Position numbers and translations under genes: made by a program
Notes under the pieces: generated by a model
The model's database searches: none
What the model was told of the DNA's origin: nothing
What the model saw: only the letters and a program-made list of their open reading frames with translations
Origin: an uncultured Serinicoccus sp.
GTDB lineage: Bacteria; Actinomycetota; Actinomycetes; Actinomycetales; Dermatophilaceae
DNA length: 64,000 bases
Direction of reading: 5' to 3'
Assembly (NCBI RefSeq): GCF_947487915.1
Contig: NZ_CANKYH010000012.1
Location: 18,211 to 82,210 of the forward strand
Part shown: piece after piece, positions 54,957 to 63,924 of the stretch
Layout of the letters: each line of letters begins with the position of its first letter
Position numbering within the stretch: position 1 is the stretch's first letter

Positions 54957-55259
54957 ATGAGCACGCAGGACAACGACCCGTTCGAGGACGTCCCCGAGGC
55001 GGGCCCGGCGACCACGGGCGACGCGGACGGTCACGCCGGCCCCGGCGGTGACGGCGGTGCCGACGGTGGCGCGGACGGTCACGCTGGCCCCGGTGGTGAC
55101 GGCGGTGCCGACGGTGGCGCGGACGGCCACGCGGGCCCCGGTGGTGACGGCGGTGCCGACGGTCACGCCGGCCCGGGCGGTGACGGCGGTGCCGACGGTG
55201 GCGCGGACGGTCACGCGGGTGCCGGGGGTGACGGCGGAGCCGACGGTCCCGCCGAGTGA
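54957..55259 (+). CDS. Gly/Asp/Ala/His repeat peptide, translationally coupled to an oxygenase
   Basis: 100 residues. A 20-residue leader-like N-terminus (MSTQDNDPFEDVPEAGPATT) precedes about 75 residues of repeats DGHAGPGGDGGADGGA and shorter derivatives, ending ADGPAE. There are four or five His-Ala-Gly units and no hydrophobic residue other than Ala/Val. The DNA consists of corresponding 48-bp-scale repeats. The stop overlaps the start of a JmjC/cupin oxygenase gene (GTGA). It resembles a repetitive precursor or substrate protein; a Gly-rich structural protein is the alternative. A frame in the opposite strand is also open because of the repeat composition, but has no ribosome site. Confidence 0.6.
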   Translation: MSTQDNDPFEDVPEAGPATTGDADGHAGPGGDGGADGGADGHAGPGGDGGADGGADGHAGPGGDGGADGHAGPGGDGGADGGADGHAGAGGDGGADGPAE

Positions 55260-56542
55260 CGGACGCACAACCGCACGTGGTGAGGGCCGGGCGACCGGCC
55301 CTCACCCGGCTCCTGGGCCGCCTCGACGCCGACACCTTCGCCCGCGAGCACTGGGGGCATACCCTCCACCTCGCCGCGGTCGAGGAGCGGGGCGGCGACG
55401 AGTTCGCCGACCTGTTCTCCCTCGACACGGTCGACGAGCTCGTCTCCGACCGCGCGCTGCGCACCCCCTTCCTGCGGGTGGCCAAGGACGGCTCGACGCT
55501 GCCGGAGTCCACCTTCACCTCCTCCGGCGGTACGGGCGCCGGCATGCCCGACCAGGTCGACGACACCCGGCTGCTCCGGCACTTCGCCGACGGCTCGACC
55601 CTGGTGCTGCAGGGGCTGCACCGGACGTGGGGACCGATCCGGGCGTTCGCGGCCGACCTGGCCGACGACCTCGGTAGCCCGGTGCAGGTGAACGCCTACA
55701 TCACACCCCCGGCCAACCAGGGCTTCGACGACCACTACGACGTCCACGACGTCTTCGTGCTGCAGGTCTCCGGCACCAAGCGGTGGTCGCTGCGCGAGCC
55801 CGTCCTGCCGCAACCGCTGCGCAGCCAGCCGTGGACCGACCGCCGTGAGGAGGTGGGCGCCCGCGCGCAGGAGCCGGCCTTCCTCGAGACCACGCTGCGC
55901 CCCGGGGACTGCCTCTACCTGCCCCGTGGCTGGATCCACTCCGCCCGGGCGATGGGCGAGGTGAGCGCCCACCTCACCATCGGGGTGCACGCCTGGACCC
56001 GGCACCACGTCGCGCGCACCGCGCTCGACCTCGTGGGTGCCGGTCTCGGCGAGGAGGACGAGGTGCGCCGCAGCCTGCCCCTGGGGGTCGACCTCTCCTC
56101 CCCCGACGGCTGGGGAGAGGACGTCGAGCAGGTCCGGGCCGCCCTCCTGCGACGGCTGCGCGACCTGCCCGCCGAGGAGCTCGCCGCCGCGCTGGAGACA
56201 GACCACCGACGCAGCACCCGTCCGGCCCCGGTCCGCCCGGTGGCCCAGGCCGCCGCCGCCGAGGGGCTGGGCGCGGACGACGCCGTGGTGCTCCGCCGCC
56301 ACCTCGCGCCCGCGCTGCGGGACGACGGCGACCGGGTGAGCCTCGTCTCGCGGGTCGCCACCTTCACCCTGCCCGCGGCCTACCGGCCGGCCCTGGAGCG
56401 CCTGCTGGAGGCCGAGCCGGTCGTGGTCCGCGACCTCGGTGCGCTCGCCGGCCTGGACGACGACGCGGCGCTCGAGCTCGGGCGCGGGCTGCTGCGCCGC
56501 GGGGTCGCCTGCCTTCCGGGCCCGACCGGCCGGACCGGATGA
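55256..56542 (+). CDS. JmjC/cupin-type 2-oxoglutarate oxygenase (ribosomal-oxygenase-like)
   Basis: 428 residues. The cupin core has ITPPANQGFDDHYDVHDVFVLQVSGTKRW, where H-x-D is the first iron-ligand pair, and RPGDCLYLPRGWIHSARA with the distal His. This is the Cupin_4/NO66-YcfD type, which hydroxylates Arg or His residues of ribosomal proteins in known members. The C-terminal half (about 260-428) is helical, consistent with the dimerisation/winged-helix part of that group. GTG start overlaps the repeat-peptide stop and the end overlaps the sucrase/ferredoxin-like gene, so the three are one unit. The natural substrate is unknown; the adjacent repeat peptide is a candidate. Confidence 0.85.
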   Translation: MTDAQPHVVRAGRPALTRLLGRLDADTFAREHWGHTLHLAAVEERGGDEFADLFSLDTVDELVSDRALRTPFLRVAKDGSTLPESTFTSSGGTGAGMPDQVDDTRLLRHFADGSTLVLQGLHRTWGPIRAFAADLADDLGSPVQVNAYITPPANQGFDDHYDVHDVFVLQVSGTKRWSLREPVLPQPLRSQPWTDRREEVGARAQEPAFLETTLRPGDCLYLPRGWIHSARAMGEVSAHLTIGVHAWTRHHVARTALDLVGAGLGEEDEVRRSLPLGVDLSSPDGWGEDVEQVRAALLRRLRDLPAEELAAALETDHRRSTRPAPVRPVAQAAAAEGLGADDAVVLRRHLAPALRDDGDRVSLVSRVATFTLPAAYRPALERLLEAEPVVVRDLGALAGLDDDAALELGRGLLRRGVACLPGPTGRTG

Positions 56543-57504
56543 CCGAGTCCTTCCGCTGCTCCGACGCCGCCCGTGAGCGCGGCGACGCGGTCCTGGGCAC
56601 CGCTCCCCCGCAGCCCCGGCTGCTGCTCGTCGAGGTGCCGGGTGGCTGGCCCCCGGACGCACTCGCGGCGCTGCCGCGCGAGTCCGGCGACGACCTCGTG
56701 CAGGTGATGACCGACCGCTCCGCCCGGCTCCTGCTCATCCGGCGGCCAGGAGGGCAGCACCGTCCGGACGGTCCCTGGCAGTGGTATGCCGTGGACCCCG
56801 CGGCGCGCCCGGGCGCCCGGGTGGTGGGCGGCACGTGGTCCACCGGCACCGAGCTCCTCGCGGCGGCGACCTCGGCGCTCGCCGGGGTTGCTGCTCAGGA
56901 CCCGGGAGTGGTCGACGAGGAGCTGCTGCTGGTCTGCACCCACGGGCGCAAGGACGTGTGCTGCGCGGTGCGCGGACGGCCGGTGGCTGCCGTGTTGAGC
57001 CAGCTGTGGCCGGACGAGGTGTGGGAGTGCTCGCACACCGGTGGGGACCGGTTCGCCGCCAACCTGCTCGTGCTGCCCGACGGTGCGTGCTACGGCGGGC
57101 TGGACGCCGACCAGGCCGCCGGGGTCGTGCGCGAGCACCGGGCCGGGGCGCCGGCGGTGGCCCACCTGCGCGGCCACATCGGCCAGCACCGCCTGGTGCA
57201 GAGCGCCGTGGTGGCGGCCCTCGGCCGCTGGGGGGTGCCCTGGGACGCGGTGCGGCCGGTCGGCGCCCCGCAGGTGCTGCCCCCGACCGAGGAGGACGGT
57301 GCGGGCGTCGGGACAGGAGACGTCGTGGCGCGGTGGCGCACCGACGTCACGGTGGAGGGGCACGGCCTGTGGCGGGCGTCGGGGGTCGAGCGTCTGGCTC
57401 CGGCCCAGCGGCTCACCTGCCGCGCCGCGCAGGCGGGGTCCGTGCGGGTGCCCGAGGTGGTCGGCTGGAGCGCCGTGCCCGGGTCGGGCGCCGACTCCCG
57501 CTAG
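56539..57504 (+). CDS. Sucrase/ferredoxin-like (thioredoxin-fold [2Fe-2S]) protein
   Basis: 321 residues. The family motif CTHGRKDVCCAVRG is followed by ECSHTGGDRFAANLLVLPDGACYGG, giving three Cys and one His suited to a [2Fe-2S] cluster. N-terminal third is divergent. Electron-transfer function is suggested by the fold; it could reduce the neighbouring iron oxygenase, which is inference. ATG overlaps the cupin stop. Its stop lies within a 31-bp tandem duplication shared with the end of folC. Confidence 0.8.
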   Translation: MTESFRCSDAARERGDAVLGTAPPQPRLLLVEVPGGWPPDALAALPRESGDDLVQVMTDRSARLLLIRRPGGQHRPDGPWQWYAVDPAARPGARVVGGTWSTGTELLAAATSALAGVAAQDPGVVDEELLLVCTHGRKDVCCAVRGRPVAAVLSQLWPDEVWECSHTGGDRFAANLLVLPDGACYGGLDADQAAGVVREHRAGAPAVAHLRGHIGQHRLVQSAVVAALGRWGVPWDAVRPVGAPQVLPPTEEDGAGVGTGDVVARWRTDVTVEGHGLWRASGVERLAPAQRLTCRAAQAGSVRVPEVVGWSAVPGSGADSR

Positions 57505-57544
57505 CCGGTCGTGGTCGGGCGCCGACTCCCGCTAGCCGGTCGTG
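57483..57544. repeat. Exact 31-bp tandem duplication at the convergent stops
   Basis: Copies at 57483-57513 and 57514-57544 are identical and begin GTCGGGCGCCGACTCCCGCT. The first copy carries the stop of the rightward gene, the second the stop of leftward folC. Identity suggests a recent event. Confidence 0.9.
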
Positions 57545-59007
57545 AGCCCCAGCAGCGCGCGCACCTCGGCCGCCGTGGTCACCGAGCCGGTGGCCAGGAC
57601 GGCGCCGCCGACCCCGCCGTCGTCGGCCAGGCCCGCCGCCACGTCCAGCGCGTCGGGAAGGGCGTCGACCACGGTGACCCGGTCCTCGCCGAAGAACTCG
57701 GCCACCAGCTCACCGAGGCGGTGCGGCCGGATGGCCCGTGGCGACGTGGTGCGCGACACGACCACGTGGTCGAGCACCGGCTCCAGCGCCTGGATCATCG
57801 GCTCGGCGTCCTTGTCCTCCAGGACGGCGAGCAGCCCGACGAGGCGGGTGAAGGTGAAGGACTCCCTCAGCGCCTCCACGAGGGCCTCCACCCCGGCCGG
57901 GTTGTGCGCGGCGTCGACCAGGACGGTCGGCGAGCGGCGGACGATCTCGAGCCGCCCCGGCGACGAGACGTCGGCCAGTCCGCCCCGGAGGACCTCGTCG
58001 CTGAGCGGCTGCTCCCCTCCCCCCACGAAGGCCTCCACCGCGGCGATCGCCAGGGCGGCGTTGTGCGCCTGGTGCCCGCCGAAGAGCGGCAGGAAGAGGC
58101 CGTCGTAGTCGCCGGCCAGGCCGCGCACCGACACCTGCTGGCCACCGACGGCGATCTCCCGAGCCAGCACCCCGAAGTTCACCCCCTCGGCCTTGAGGTC
58201 GGCCCCGACCTCCTCGGCGCGCTCGGTGAGGACGTCCATGACCTCCGGCTCCTGGACCCCCACGACGGCGATGGCCCCGGGCTTGATGATCCCGGCCTTC
58301 TCCGTGGCGATCTCCTCGAGGGTGTCCCCGAGCAGGCGGGTGTGGTCCAGCGCCACCGGCGTGACCACGGCGACGTCGCCGTCGGCGACGGACGTGGCGT
58401 CCCACACCCCGCCGAGCCCGACCTCCACCACGGCGACCTCGACCGGGGTGTCGGCGAAGGCGGCATACGCCACGCAGACGAGCACCTCGAAGTAGGTCAT
58501 CCGCACGCGGCGGGCCGGGTCCTCGTCGGCGGCAGACTCGAGGTCCACCATCTCGACGAAGGGCAGCACGTCGTCGTAGGCGGCGAGGAAGGCCTCGACG
58601 GAGACCGGCTCGCCGTCGGTGCTGATGCGCTCGCGCATGTCGTGCAGGTGCGGGCTGGTGAACCGGCCCGTCCGCAGACCCATCTCCCGCAGGACCCGCT
58701 CGACCATCCGGGCCGTCGAGGTCTTGCCGTTGGTCCCGGTGAGGTGGATCATCCGGAAGGTGCGCTGGGGGTCGCCCATGAGCTCCATGACCCGGGCCAC
58801 GCGGTGCAGGCTGGGCTCGGGCATGTGCTCCGGCGTGCGGGCCAGGATGTCCTCGCTGACCTGCGTGTAGCGCGCGAGGTCGGCCGGGTCGGGGGCCGGG
58901 ACGGCCCCACCGCGGGTCGAGGGTGCCTCGTCGCTGGGGACGGCACCGCCGGCGTCGAGCGGCAGCTCGGTGCTGCCGTCCTCACCCTCGAAGAAGTTGT
59001 CACTCAT
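57532..59007 (-). CDS. folC: Folylpolyglutamate synthase/dihydrofolate synthase
   Basis: 491 residues. Adds glutamates to folates and, when bifunctional, makes dihydrofolate. ATP-binding loop MIHLTGTNGKTSTARMVE, Mur-ligase-like VVEVGLGGVWDATSV, LDHTRLLGDTLEEIATEKAGII and DAAHNPAG are conserved. The N-terminus has an acidic leader of about 40 residues (EGEDGSTELPLDAGG) before the family start, as in some actinobacteria. 21 bp downstream of ileS on the same strand. The stop codon lies in a duplicated 31-bp segment. Confidence 0.95.
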   Translation of the reverse strand: MSDNFFEGEDGSTELPLDAGGAVPSDEAPSTRGGAVPAPDPADLARYTQVSEDILARTPEHMPEPSLHRVARVMELMGDPQRTFRMIHLTGTNGKTSTARMVERVLREMGLRTGRFTSPHLHDMRERISTDGEPVSVEAFLAAYDDVLPFVEMVDLESAADEDPARRVRMTYFEVLVCVAYAAFADTPVEVAVVEVGLGGVWDATSVADGDVAVVTPVALDHTRLLGDTLEEIATEKAGIIKPGAIAVVGVQEPEVMDVLTERAEEVGADLKAEGVNFGVLAREIAVGGQQVSVRGLAGDYDGLFLPLFGGHQAHNAALAIAAVEAFVGGGEQPLSDEVLRGGLADVSSPGRLEIVRRSPTVLVDAAHNPAGVEALVEALRESFTFTRLVGLLAVLEDKDAEPMIQALEPVLDHVVVSRTTSPRAIRPHRLGELVAEFFGEDRVTVVDALPDALDVAAGLADDGGVGGAVLATGSVTTAAEVRALLGLTTG

Positions 59008-59028
59008 CCGTGCTCATCTCCTCTGACC

Positions 59029-62000
59029 TCAGCGGTCGACGGTGGCGATCATGAGCTCGACGCTGCGTCCGGCGTCCAGCGTGGCGGTCCCACGGTAGGC
59101 GCCGGTCGTGCGGGCCGAGACCGGGGGCAGGGGGGTGCCCGAGCCGGCGGCGCCGAACTGCACGGCGAGGGTCTCGGTCATGACGAGCTGCTGATGGGTC
59201 ATGGCGGCGTCCCACACCTCGTCGTCGCCCACCACGGTGAGGCTGATCCGGTCGGTGACCTCCAGACCGGCGTCCTTGCGGGCGCCCTGCACCGCGCGGA
59301 CCAGGTCGCGCGCCAGGCCCTCCTTGGCGAGGTCCTCGGTCACCTCGGTGTCGAGGACGACGAAGCCACCACCGTGACCACCAAGCATGGCGGTCGCGCG
59401 CGAGCCGGCACCCTGCTCGGCGCGGTCGCCGAGACCGTCACCCACGACGGTCTCGAGGGTGAACTCGCCCTCGACCAGCTCGATCCCGCCGCTGGTCACG
59501 GTGCCGTCCTCGGCCACCCGCCAGTCGCCGGACTTGCTGCCCCTGATGGCCTGCTGCACCTGCTTGCCCAGCCGGGGCCCGGCGGCCCGGGCGTTGACGG
59601 CCAGCCGCTGCTCGACACCCCAGTCCGCGGCGGACTCCTCGCTGCTGTCCTGGACCACCACCTCTCGCACGTTGACCTCGTCCCGCACGATGTCAGCCAG
59701 GTCCGACAACCCCTGCGGGTGGGCCGTGACGACGGTGAGCCGGGCGAGCGGCAGCCGGACACGCAGCCCCTGCGCCTTGCGCAGCCCGAGCGTCGTCGAG
59801 CAGACCTCGCGCACGGTGTCCATCGAGGCCACCAGCTCGGCGTCCGCCGGCAGGTCGCCGGCCTCCGGCCAGTCGGTGAGGTGCACCGACTCGCCGCCGG
59901 TGAGCCCACGCCATACCTCCTCGGTCAGCAGCGGGAGCAGCGGCGCGGCGACCCGGCAGGTGATCTCGAGCACGGTGTAGAGCGTGTCGAAGGCCTCGTG
60001 GTCCTCGGCCCAGAAGCGGTCGCGGGAGCGCCGGATGTACCAGTTGGTGAGGACGTCGACGAAGTCGCGGATGACCTCGGCGGCGACCGCGATCTCGTTG
60101 CCGTCGTAGGCGGCCTGCGCCGACTCGACGAACTCACGGGTCTTGGCCAGGACGTAGCGGTCGAGCTGGTGCTCCGAGCCGGTCGACCAGCGCGCCTCGT
60201 AGCCCGCGGCGTTGGCGTAGAGCCCGAAGAAGTACCACGCGTTCCACAGCGGGATCATCGTCTGCCGCACGCCGTCACGGATCCCCTGCTCGGTGACGAT
60301 CAGGTTGCCGCCACGCAGGATCGGGGAGGACATGAGGAACCAGCGCATCGCGTCGGCCCCGTCGCGGTCGAAGACCTCGCGGACGTCGGGGTAGTTCTTC
60401 AACGACTTGGACATCTTCTGCCCGTCGCTGCCGAGCACGATGCCGTGCGACAGGCAGGTCGAGAACGCCGGCCGGTCGAAGAGCGCGGTGGCGAGGATGT
60501 GCAGCGTGTAGAACCAGCCGCGGGTCTGCCCGATGTACTCGACGATGAAGTCGGCCGGGAAGTGCTCCTCGAACCACTGCTCGTTCTCGAACGGGTAGTG
60601 GACCTGCGCGTAGCTCATCGAGCCGGAGTCGAACCACACGTCGAGCACGTCCTCGACCCGGCGCATGGTGCTCCCGCCCGTGGGGTCGTCGGGGTTGGGC
60701 CGGGTCAGCTCGTCGACGAACGGCCGGTGCAGGTCGACGTTGCCGTCGCGGTCGCGCGGGAGCGTGCCGAAGTCGGCCTCGAGCTCCGCGAGGCTGCCGT
60801 AGACGTCGATGCGCGGGTAGGCCGGGTCGTCGCTGCGCCACACCGGGATCGGGCTGCCCCAGAAGCGGTTGCGGGAGATCGACCAGTCACGGGCGTTCTC
60901 CAGCCACCGGCCGAACTGCCCGTGCTTGATGTGCTCGGGCACCCAGGTGATGTCCTCGTTGGTGCGCAGCATGTCGTCCTTGAACGCCGTGACCTCGACG
61001 AACCAGGAGGAGACCGCCTTGTAGATGAGCGGCTGCTTGCAGCGCCAGCAGTGCGGGTAGGAGTGGGCGTAGGACTCGCGGCGCAGCAGCACGGTGCCCT
61101 CGGTCACCGAGCCGGTGTCGTGCGGCTCCCCGCCGAGCTGGTTGCGGGTGGCGGCCTTGAGGTGGTCCATGATCGGCGCGTTGGCGTCGAAGACCAGCAT
61201 CCCGGCGTACTCCTCCACCGGGGTGGTGAAGGCACCGTCCGGGCCGACCGGCATGACCGGCTCGATGCCCTCGCGATCGGTCACCACCTTGTCGTCCTCA
61301 CCGAAGGCGCCGGCGGTGTGGACCAGGCCGGTGCCGTCGGTGGTCGTGACGAACTCGGCGACGACCAGCCGGTGCGCCCGCTCCCAGCCCTCGTAGTAGG
61401 AGAACGGCGGCACGTAGGAGCGGCCGGTCAGCTGCGCGCCGGTGTAGGTGCCGAGCACCTGCGGGTCCTCGCCGAGCTCGTGGGCGTAGGCGGAGAGCCG
61501 CTCCTTCGCGACGAGGTAGCGCTCACCGCCCCCGGCGCCGGCGTCCTCGGAGGTGGCGCCGGGCAGCGGCGCCCGCACCACGACATACTCGATGTCCTCG
61601 CCGACCATGATCGCGAGGTTGGCCGGCAGCGTCCACGGCGTGGTGGTCCACACCAGCGCGAGCGCGCCGTCCAAGACATCATCGGCGGTGTCACCGGGCA
61701 GCAGCCGCGCCCCGACGGTGACCGCCGGGTCCTGGCGCACCTGGTAGACCTCGTCGTCCATCCGCAGCTCGTGGTTGGACAGCGGGGTCTGGTCGTTCCA
61801 GCAGTACGGCAGGACGCGGAAGCCCTCGTAGACCAGGCCCTTGTCGTGGAGCCGCTTGAACGCCCACAGCACCGACTCCATGTAGTCGACGTTGAGCGTC
61901 TTGTAGTCGCCCTCGAAGTCGACCCAGCGCGCCTGGCGGGTGACGTAGTCCTGCCACTCGTCGGTGTACTTGAGCACCGACTCGCGGCACTTGGCGTTGA

Positions 62001-62382
62001 ACGCCTCGATGCCCAGGCCGAGGATCTCGTCCTTGGTCTTGATGCCGAGCTGGTCCATCGCCTCGAGCTCGGCGGGCAGCCCGTGGGTGTCCCAGCCGAA
62101 GCGCCGCTCGACCCGCTTGCCCCGCATGGTCTGGTAGCGCGGCACGACGTCCTTGACGTAGCCGGTGAGCAGGTGGCCGTAGTGCGGCAGGCCGTTGGCG
62201 AAGGGGGGACCGTCGTAGAAGACGTACTCGTTGGCGCCGCCCTCACCGGCGTCGCGCTGCTCCACGCTCTTGGCAAAGGTGCCGTGCTCGCGCCAGTAGG
62301 CCAGCACGGCCTGCTCGATCTCCGGGAAGCGCGGGGCGGAGGTCAGCGCGGCGGCGGAGGTGCTGGACTGGGGGTAGGCCAT
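59029..62382 (-). CDS. ileS: Isoleucyl-tRNA synthetase
   Basis: 1117 residues, ATG at 62382 with AGGAG at 62395-62399. Charges tRNA-Ile; class I with HYGH (residues 67-70) in [22 protein letters not shown] in [13 protein letters not shown] and the CP1 editing domain with the [15 protein letters not shown] region. The tRNA-binding C-terminal part is of the long, eukaryote-like type (IleRS2 class), which tends to be less sensitive to mupirocin; this is inferred from the family pattern. Expression is expected to be controlled by the T-box leader upstream. Length and motifs are normal. Confidence 0.96.
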   Translation of the reverse strand: MAYPQSSTSAAALTSAPRFPEIEQAVLAYWREHGTFAKSVEQRDAGEGGANEYVFYDGPPFANGLPHYGHLLTGYVKDVVPRYQTMRGKRVERRFGWDTHGLPAELEAMDQLGIKTKDEILGLGIEAFNAKCRESVLKYTDEWQDYVTRQARWVDFEGDYKTLNVDYMESVLWAFKRLHDKGLVYEGFRVLPYCWNDQTPLSNHELRMDDEVYQVRQDPAVTVGARLLPGDTADDVLDGALALVWTTTPWTLPANLAIMVGEDIEYVVVRAPLPGATSEDAGAGGGERYLVAKERLSAYAHELGEDPQVLGTYTGAQLTGRSYVPPFSYYEGWERAHRLVVAEFVTTTDGTGLVHTAGAFGEDDKVVTDREGIEPVMPVGPDGAFTTPVEEYAGMLVFDANAPIMDHLKAATRNQLGGEPHDTGSVTEGTVLLRRESYAHSYPHCWRCKQPLIYKAVSSWFVEVTAFKDDMLRTNEDITWVPEHIKHGQFGRWLENARDWSISRNRFWGSPIPVWRSDDPAYPRIDVYGSLAELEADFGTLPRDRDGNVDLHRPFVDELTRPNPDDPTGGSTMRRVEDVLDVWFDSGSMSYAQVHYPFENEQWFEEHFPADFIVEYIGQTRGWFYTLHILATALFDRPAFSTCLSHGIVLGSDGQKMSKSLKNYPDVREVFDRDGADAMRWFLMSSPILRGGNLIVTEQGIRDGVRQTMIPLWNAWYFFGLYANAAGYEARWSTGSEHQLDRYVLAKTREFVESAQAAYDGNEIAVAAEVIRDFVDVLTNWYIRRSRDRFWAEDHEAFDTLYTVLEITCRVAAPLLPLLTEEVWRGLTGGESVHLTDWPEAGDLPADAELVASMDTVREVCSTTLGLRKAQGLRVRLPLARLTVVTAHPQGLSDLADIVRDEVNVREVVVQDSSEESAADWGVEQRLAVNARAAGPRLGKQVQQAIRGSKSGDWRVAEDGTVTSGGIELVEGEFTLETVVGDGLGDRAEQGAGSRATAMLGGHGGGFVVLDTEVTEDLAKEGLARDLVRAVQGARKDAGLEVTDRISLTVVGDDEVWDAAMTHQQLVMTETLAVQFGAAGSGTPLPPVSARTTGAYRGTATLDAGRSVELMIATVDR

Positions 62383-62399
62383 GGGCGGGCGGCTCCTGG

Positions 62400-62680
62400 G
62401 ATGTGGCGGGGCGGGCGTCGCGTGCGGTCGGGTCGTGGTCGATCTGTGCCACGAGGACGACGCTGCCGGGGTATGACGCCCGGTCGGCACCGCGGTACCA
62501 CCTCGCTTGCCCGCCGCTGCCCGCTGACCCTGGTCGGGCCTGCTGACGCGGCGTGCCGCTTCGTTCCGGCTGTGACGGGCCTACCCGTGCGGGTCTAGTG
62601 GGCTCATCGTCGGGTCACGGTGGCCGTTCTTCCGCAGGCTCGCCGCTGATGACGGCTCAGACGCCTGTGATCACCATGCT
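62400..62680 (-). ncRNA. T-box riboswitch leader of ileS
   Basis: The T-box sequence GAGGTGGTACCGCGG (minus strand, 62506-62492) matches the conserved GGTGGNACCGCG that binds the uncharged tRNA acceptor end. TAGCAT near 62677 is a possible -10. A short stem GCCG-TCATCAG-CGGC (minus strand, about 62660-62646) presents ATC, the isoleucine specifier codon. Actinobacterial ileS leaders of this ultrashort kind regulate translation by masking the ribosome site; the 538-bp gap before ileS has no gene. Confidence 0.8.
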
Positions 62681-62752
62681 AACGCCTCCCCGGGCCTGTG
62701 CTGCCGTTCCCGTGCTGCGGCGGCGCCGACTGCCAGGACACGCCCCGACTCA

Positions 62753-62786
62753 TCGGCTGGAGCGTTCACGTGAACGCTCCAGCCGA
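62753..62786. repeat. 34-bp perfect palindrome centred on GTTCACGTGAAC
   Basis: Half-sites TCGGCTGGAGCGTTCAC and its exact complement. First of three related palindromes flanking the right-end DUF559 gene; all share GCGTTCACGTGAACGC. Confidence 0.9.
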
Positions 62787-62804
62787 CGACACGCCCATGA
62801 CGAC

Positions 62805-62836
62805 CGGCTACAGCGTTCACGTGAACGCTGCAGCCG
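62805..62836. repeat. 32-bp near-perfect palindrome, second GTTCACGTGAAC copy
   Basis: Arms CGGCTACAGCGTTCAC and GTGAACGCTGCAGCCG pair with one mismatch. Its centre is 51 bp from the first palindrome. Confidence 0.88.
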
Positions 62837-62872
62837 CAGGTGGTGGTCCAGACGCCCGGGGTCAGCCGACCC

Positions 62873-62881
62873 TGTGGACAA
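62873..62881 (+). promoter_or_regulatory. TGTGGACAA element before the second DUF559 gene
   Basis: Same nonamer, orientation and nearly the same spacing (39 versus 38 bases) to the start codon as at the 31.1-kb DUF559 gene. Nothing else in the two upstream regions is alike. Confidence 0.4.
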
Positions 62882-62920
62882 GTTCTGCGGTCGACGGGCG
62901 TTCTCCGGCAGCCTGACGAC

Positions 62921-63850
62921 ATGCCGCTCGACCCCACCCGACCGTTCCTCCGGCAGGCCGGCTTGCGCGCCGGTCTGACGAAGCACGAGCTCGACGGGCC
63001 GAGGTTCCACACCGTCTTCGGCAGCGTCAGGCTCGCCTCCGACGTCCCCCTCACCCCGGAGGTGCTCGGCCGGTGCGCGTCCCTCGTGGTGCCACGGTGC
63101 GCCGTCAGCCGGCACACGGCGGCCGAGGTGTGGGGAGGGGCGGTGCCCCCGACGGCGTGGACCCACGTCAGTGTCGCCCGAGCCGAGGACCGACGGGCCC
63201 GGGTGGGCCTCAGGTGCCACGTCAACCCCTCAGCTGTCGTGCGCACTCGGGCGGGCCTGCGGCTGACCACACCGGCCCAGACCGTGCTGGACCTGTCCCG
63301 CGGACTGTCACTCGTCGACCTCACCGTGCTGGCCGACTCCCTCCTGCACCGGCGCGTCCTCACCCCGGCCGAGCTCGAGCAACGCCTCGACGCCTGCCAG
63401 GGTGCGCTCCCGCGCGTCGCGTCCCTCGCGCGGACGCTCGTCCGGCCAGGGGCGGAGTCGCCCATGGAGACCCGGGCCCGGCTGCTGCTCGTCCTGGCCG
63501 GGCTTCCCGAGCCCGTGCTGCAGCACGAGGTGGGGGACGTCAGGCATCTTTTCCGCCTCGACCTCGCCTACCCCGAGCTCAGGGTGGCCGTCGAGTACGA
63601 CGGTCGTCACCATGCGCAGGACGCCCGGCAGTGGGGCCACGACCTCGGACGGCGGGAGTGGTTGGACGGTCGGGGGTGGCGGTTGGTCGTGCTGCGCTCC
63701 GGGGACGTCTACGGCACCCCCTGGGCGACCGCGCTCCGGGTCGCCGGGGTGCTCGCCGAGCGCGGTGTGGTCCGGAACCTGCCCGCGCGTCCACCGGCGA
63801 GCTTTGCCAGCCACTTCCCGGAGCAGCCGTGGCGCATAGCCCGACCCTGA
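62921..63850 (+). CDS. AbiEi-like/DUF559 protein with Vsr-like nuclease-fold C-terminus
   Basis: 309 residues. ATG at 62921. Residues 20-110 are an AbiEi-type region (GLTKHELDGPRFHTVFGSVRLASD, AVSRHTAAEVWG), and the C-terminal DUF559 domain has HLFRLDLAYPELRVAVEYDGRHHAQDARQWGHDLGRREWLDGRGWRLVVLRSGDVY, where D, E-Y-D-G and H/R resemble the nuclease core. It is a distant paralogue of the gene at 31.1 kb. Stand-alone, with palindromes on both sides and the TGTGGACAA element 39 bp before the start. Function unknown; it may be a nuclease of restriction-like type. Confidence 0.8.
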   Translation: MPLDPTRPFLRQAGLRAGLTKHELDGPRFHTVFGSVRLASDVPLTPEVLGRCASLVVPRCAVSRHTAAEVWGGAVPPTAWTHVSVARAEDRRARVGLRCHVNPSAVVRTRAGLRLTTPAQTVLDLSRGLSLVDLTVLADSLLHRRVLTPAELEQRLDACQGALPRVASLARTLVRPGAESPMETRARLLLVLAGLPEPVLQHEVGDVRHLFRLDLAYPELRVAVEYDGRHHAQDARQWGHDLGRREWLDGRGWRLVVLRSGDVYGTPWATALRVAGVLAERGVVRNLPARPPASFASHFPEQPWRIARP

Positions 63851-63871
63851 CGCCGCACCCTTTTGGAGCAG

Positions 63872-63903
63872 CGGCTCAGGCGTTCACGTGAACGCCTGAG
63901 CCG
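63872..63903. repeat. 32-bp perfect palindrome, third GTTCACGTGAAC copy
   Basis: Half CGGCTCAGGCGTTCAC with its exact complement, 21 bp after the DUF559 stop. Likely terminator; shares the core with the two upstream palindromes. Confidence 0.9.
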
Positions 63904-63924
63904 GTCATCGTCGGCGGTTCGGGG

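Noticed and set aside
57511..62598. A 1695-codon open frame on the plus strand opposite folC and ileS
   Set aside because: It is a high-GC antisense shadow: the translated sequence has no family motif, while both minus-strand genes carry complete catalytic motifs.
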